From Actinomycetota bacterium (lineage in GTDB: Bacteria > Actinomycetota > Humimicrobiia > Humimicrobiales > Humimicrobiaceae), in NCBI GenBank assembly GCA_016783995.1, contig JADHVN010000091.1:1-5777 (forward strand): 5,777 nucleotides of DNA, given 5' to 3'. Of this stretch, positions 5,695 through 5,777 are shown piece by piece. Below the pieces are notes generated by a model. That model saw nothing but the letters and a program-made list of their open reading frames with translations, ran no database searches and was not told the origin of the DNA. The translations under genes were made by a program, and so were the position numbers. The stretch's first letter is position 1. Every line of letters starts with the position of its first letter.

Positions 5695-5777
5695 CTAGCA
5701 GGTTTTTATATTCCAATACTCCTTACAAAGTTTAACGTAATTTCTAACTATTTCTTCCAGTAATATTTTACCGGTTT
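5695..5777 (-). CDS. Possible C-terminus of a gene entering from the right edge
   Basis: On the minus strand one frame is open from the window edge to TAG at 5695-5697, giving 26 residues that begin TGKILLEEIVRNYVKLCKEY. The amphipathic, Glu/Lys-balanced composition looks like a helical protein tail. It is too short to assign to a family. If real, the gene body lies to the right of the window and is read toward the transketolase remnant. Confidence 0.35.
   Translation of the reverse strand, partial: TGKILLEEIVRNYVKLCKEYWNIKTC

Noticed and set aside
1..5777. CRISPR array, tRNA or rRNA genes
   Set aside because: No regularly spaced direct repeats, tRNA cloverleaf signatures or conserved rRNA segments were seen on either strand.

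Overview
This is an AT-rich bacterial window. Its intergenic DNA is very AT-rich. It carries a housekeeping-type sigma-70 factor, a bacterial RRM RNA-binding protein and two sugar kinases, separated by remnants of broken genes. The sigma-factor sequence and base composition fit a low-GC anaerobe of the Clostridia/Halanaerobiales kind or a candidate lineage such as Atribacterota. That placement is inference from general resemblance, not a marker-based identification.

Left part (1-500): no intact gene. Positions 175-360 form a GC-rich island. It reads as the last ~50 codons of an IS200/IS605-type TnpB (175-324) merged into a two-hairpin right end finishing in GGAGTGTCAC, the layout of a TnpB omega-RNA scaffold. 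No other tnpB sequence is visible, and an extended -10 hexamer lies just upstream (152-160). Next come a small RRM protein gene (501-848), a ~250-base AT-rich spacer, and an rpoD-like gene (1151-2212). Homology of the rpoD product continues upstream of its first ATG and points to a GTG start at 1102, one base out of frame across an A5 run.

Middle part (2213-4923): a spacer holding two short reading-frame remnants leads into an intact xylulokinase (xylB, 2436-3920, + strand). It converges with an intact PfkB-family fructokinase-like gene (3946-4923, - strand), with only 25 bases between the stops.

Right part (4920-5777): on the minus strand, upstream of the kinase, lies a chimeric remnant. 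A transketolase C-terminal piece runs straight into the C-terminal SAF domain of a COG4091-type oxidoreductase, with a one-base frame difference at an A7 run. The SAF frame ends in an ATGA overlap with the kinase start, so the kinase was once the last gene of a transketolase/oxidoreductase/kinase operon. The last ~230 bases hold only possible C-terminal stubs.

Taken together, the metabolic genes suggest sugar uptake products being fed into the pentose phosphate pathway (xylulose to xylulose-5-P, transketolase, hexose/ketose phosphorylation). The minus-strand half of that module has been eroded by deletion. No new multi-gene system is visible. The most unusual item is the orphan omega-RNA-like remnant at the left.
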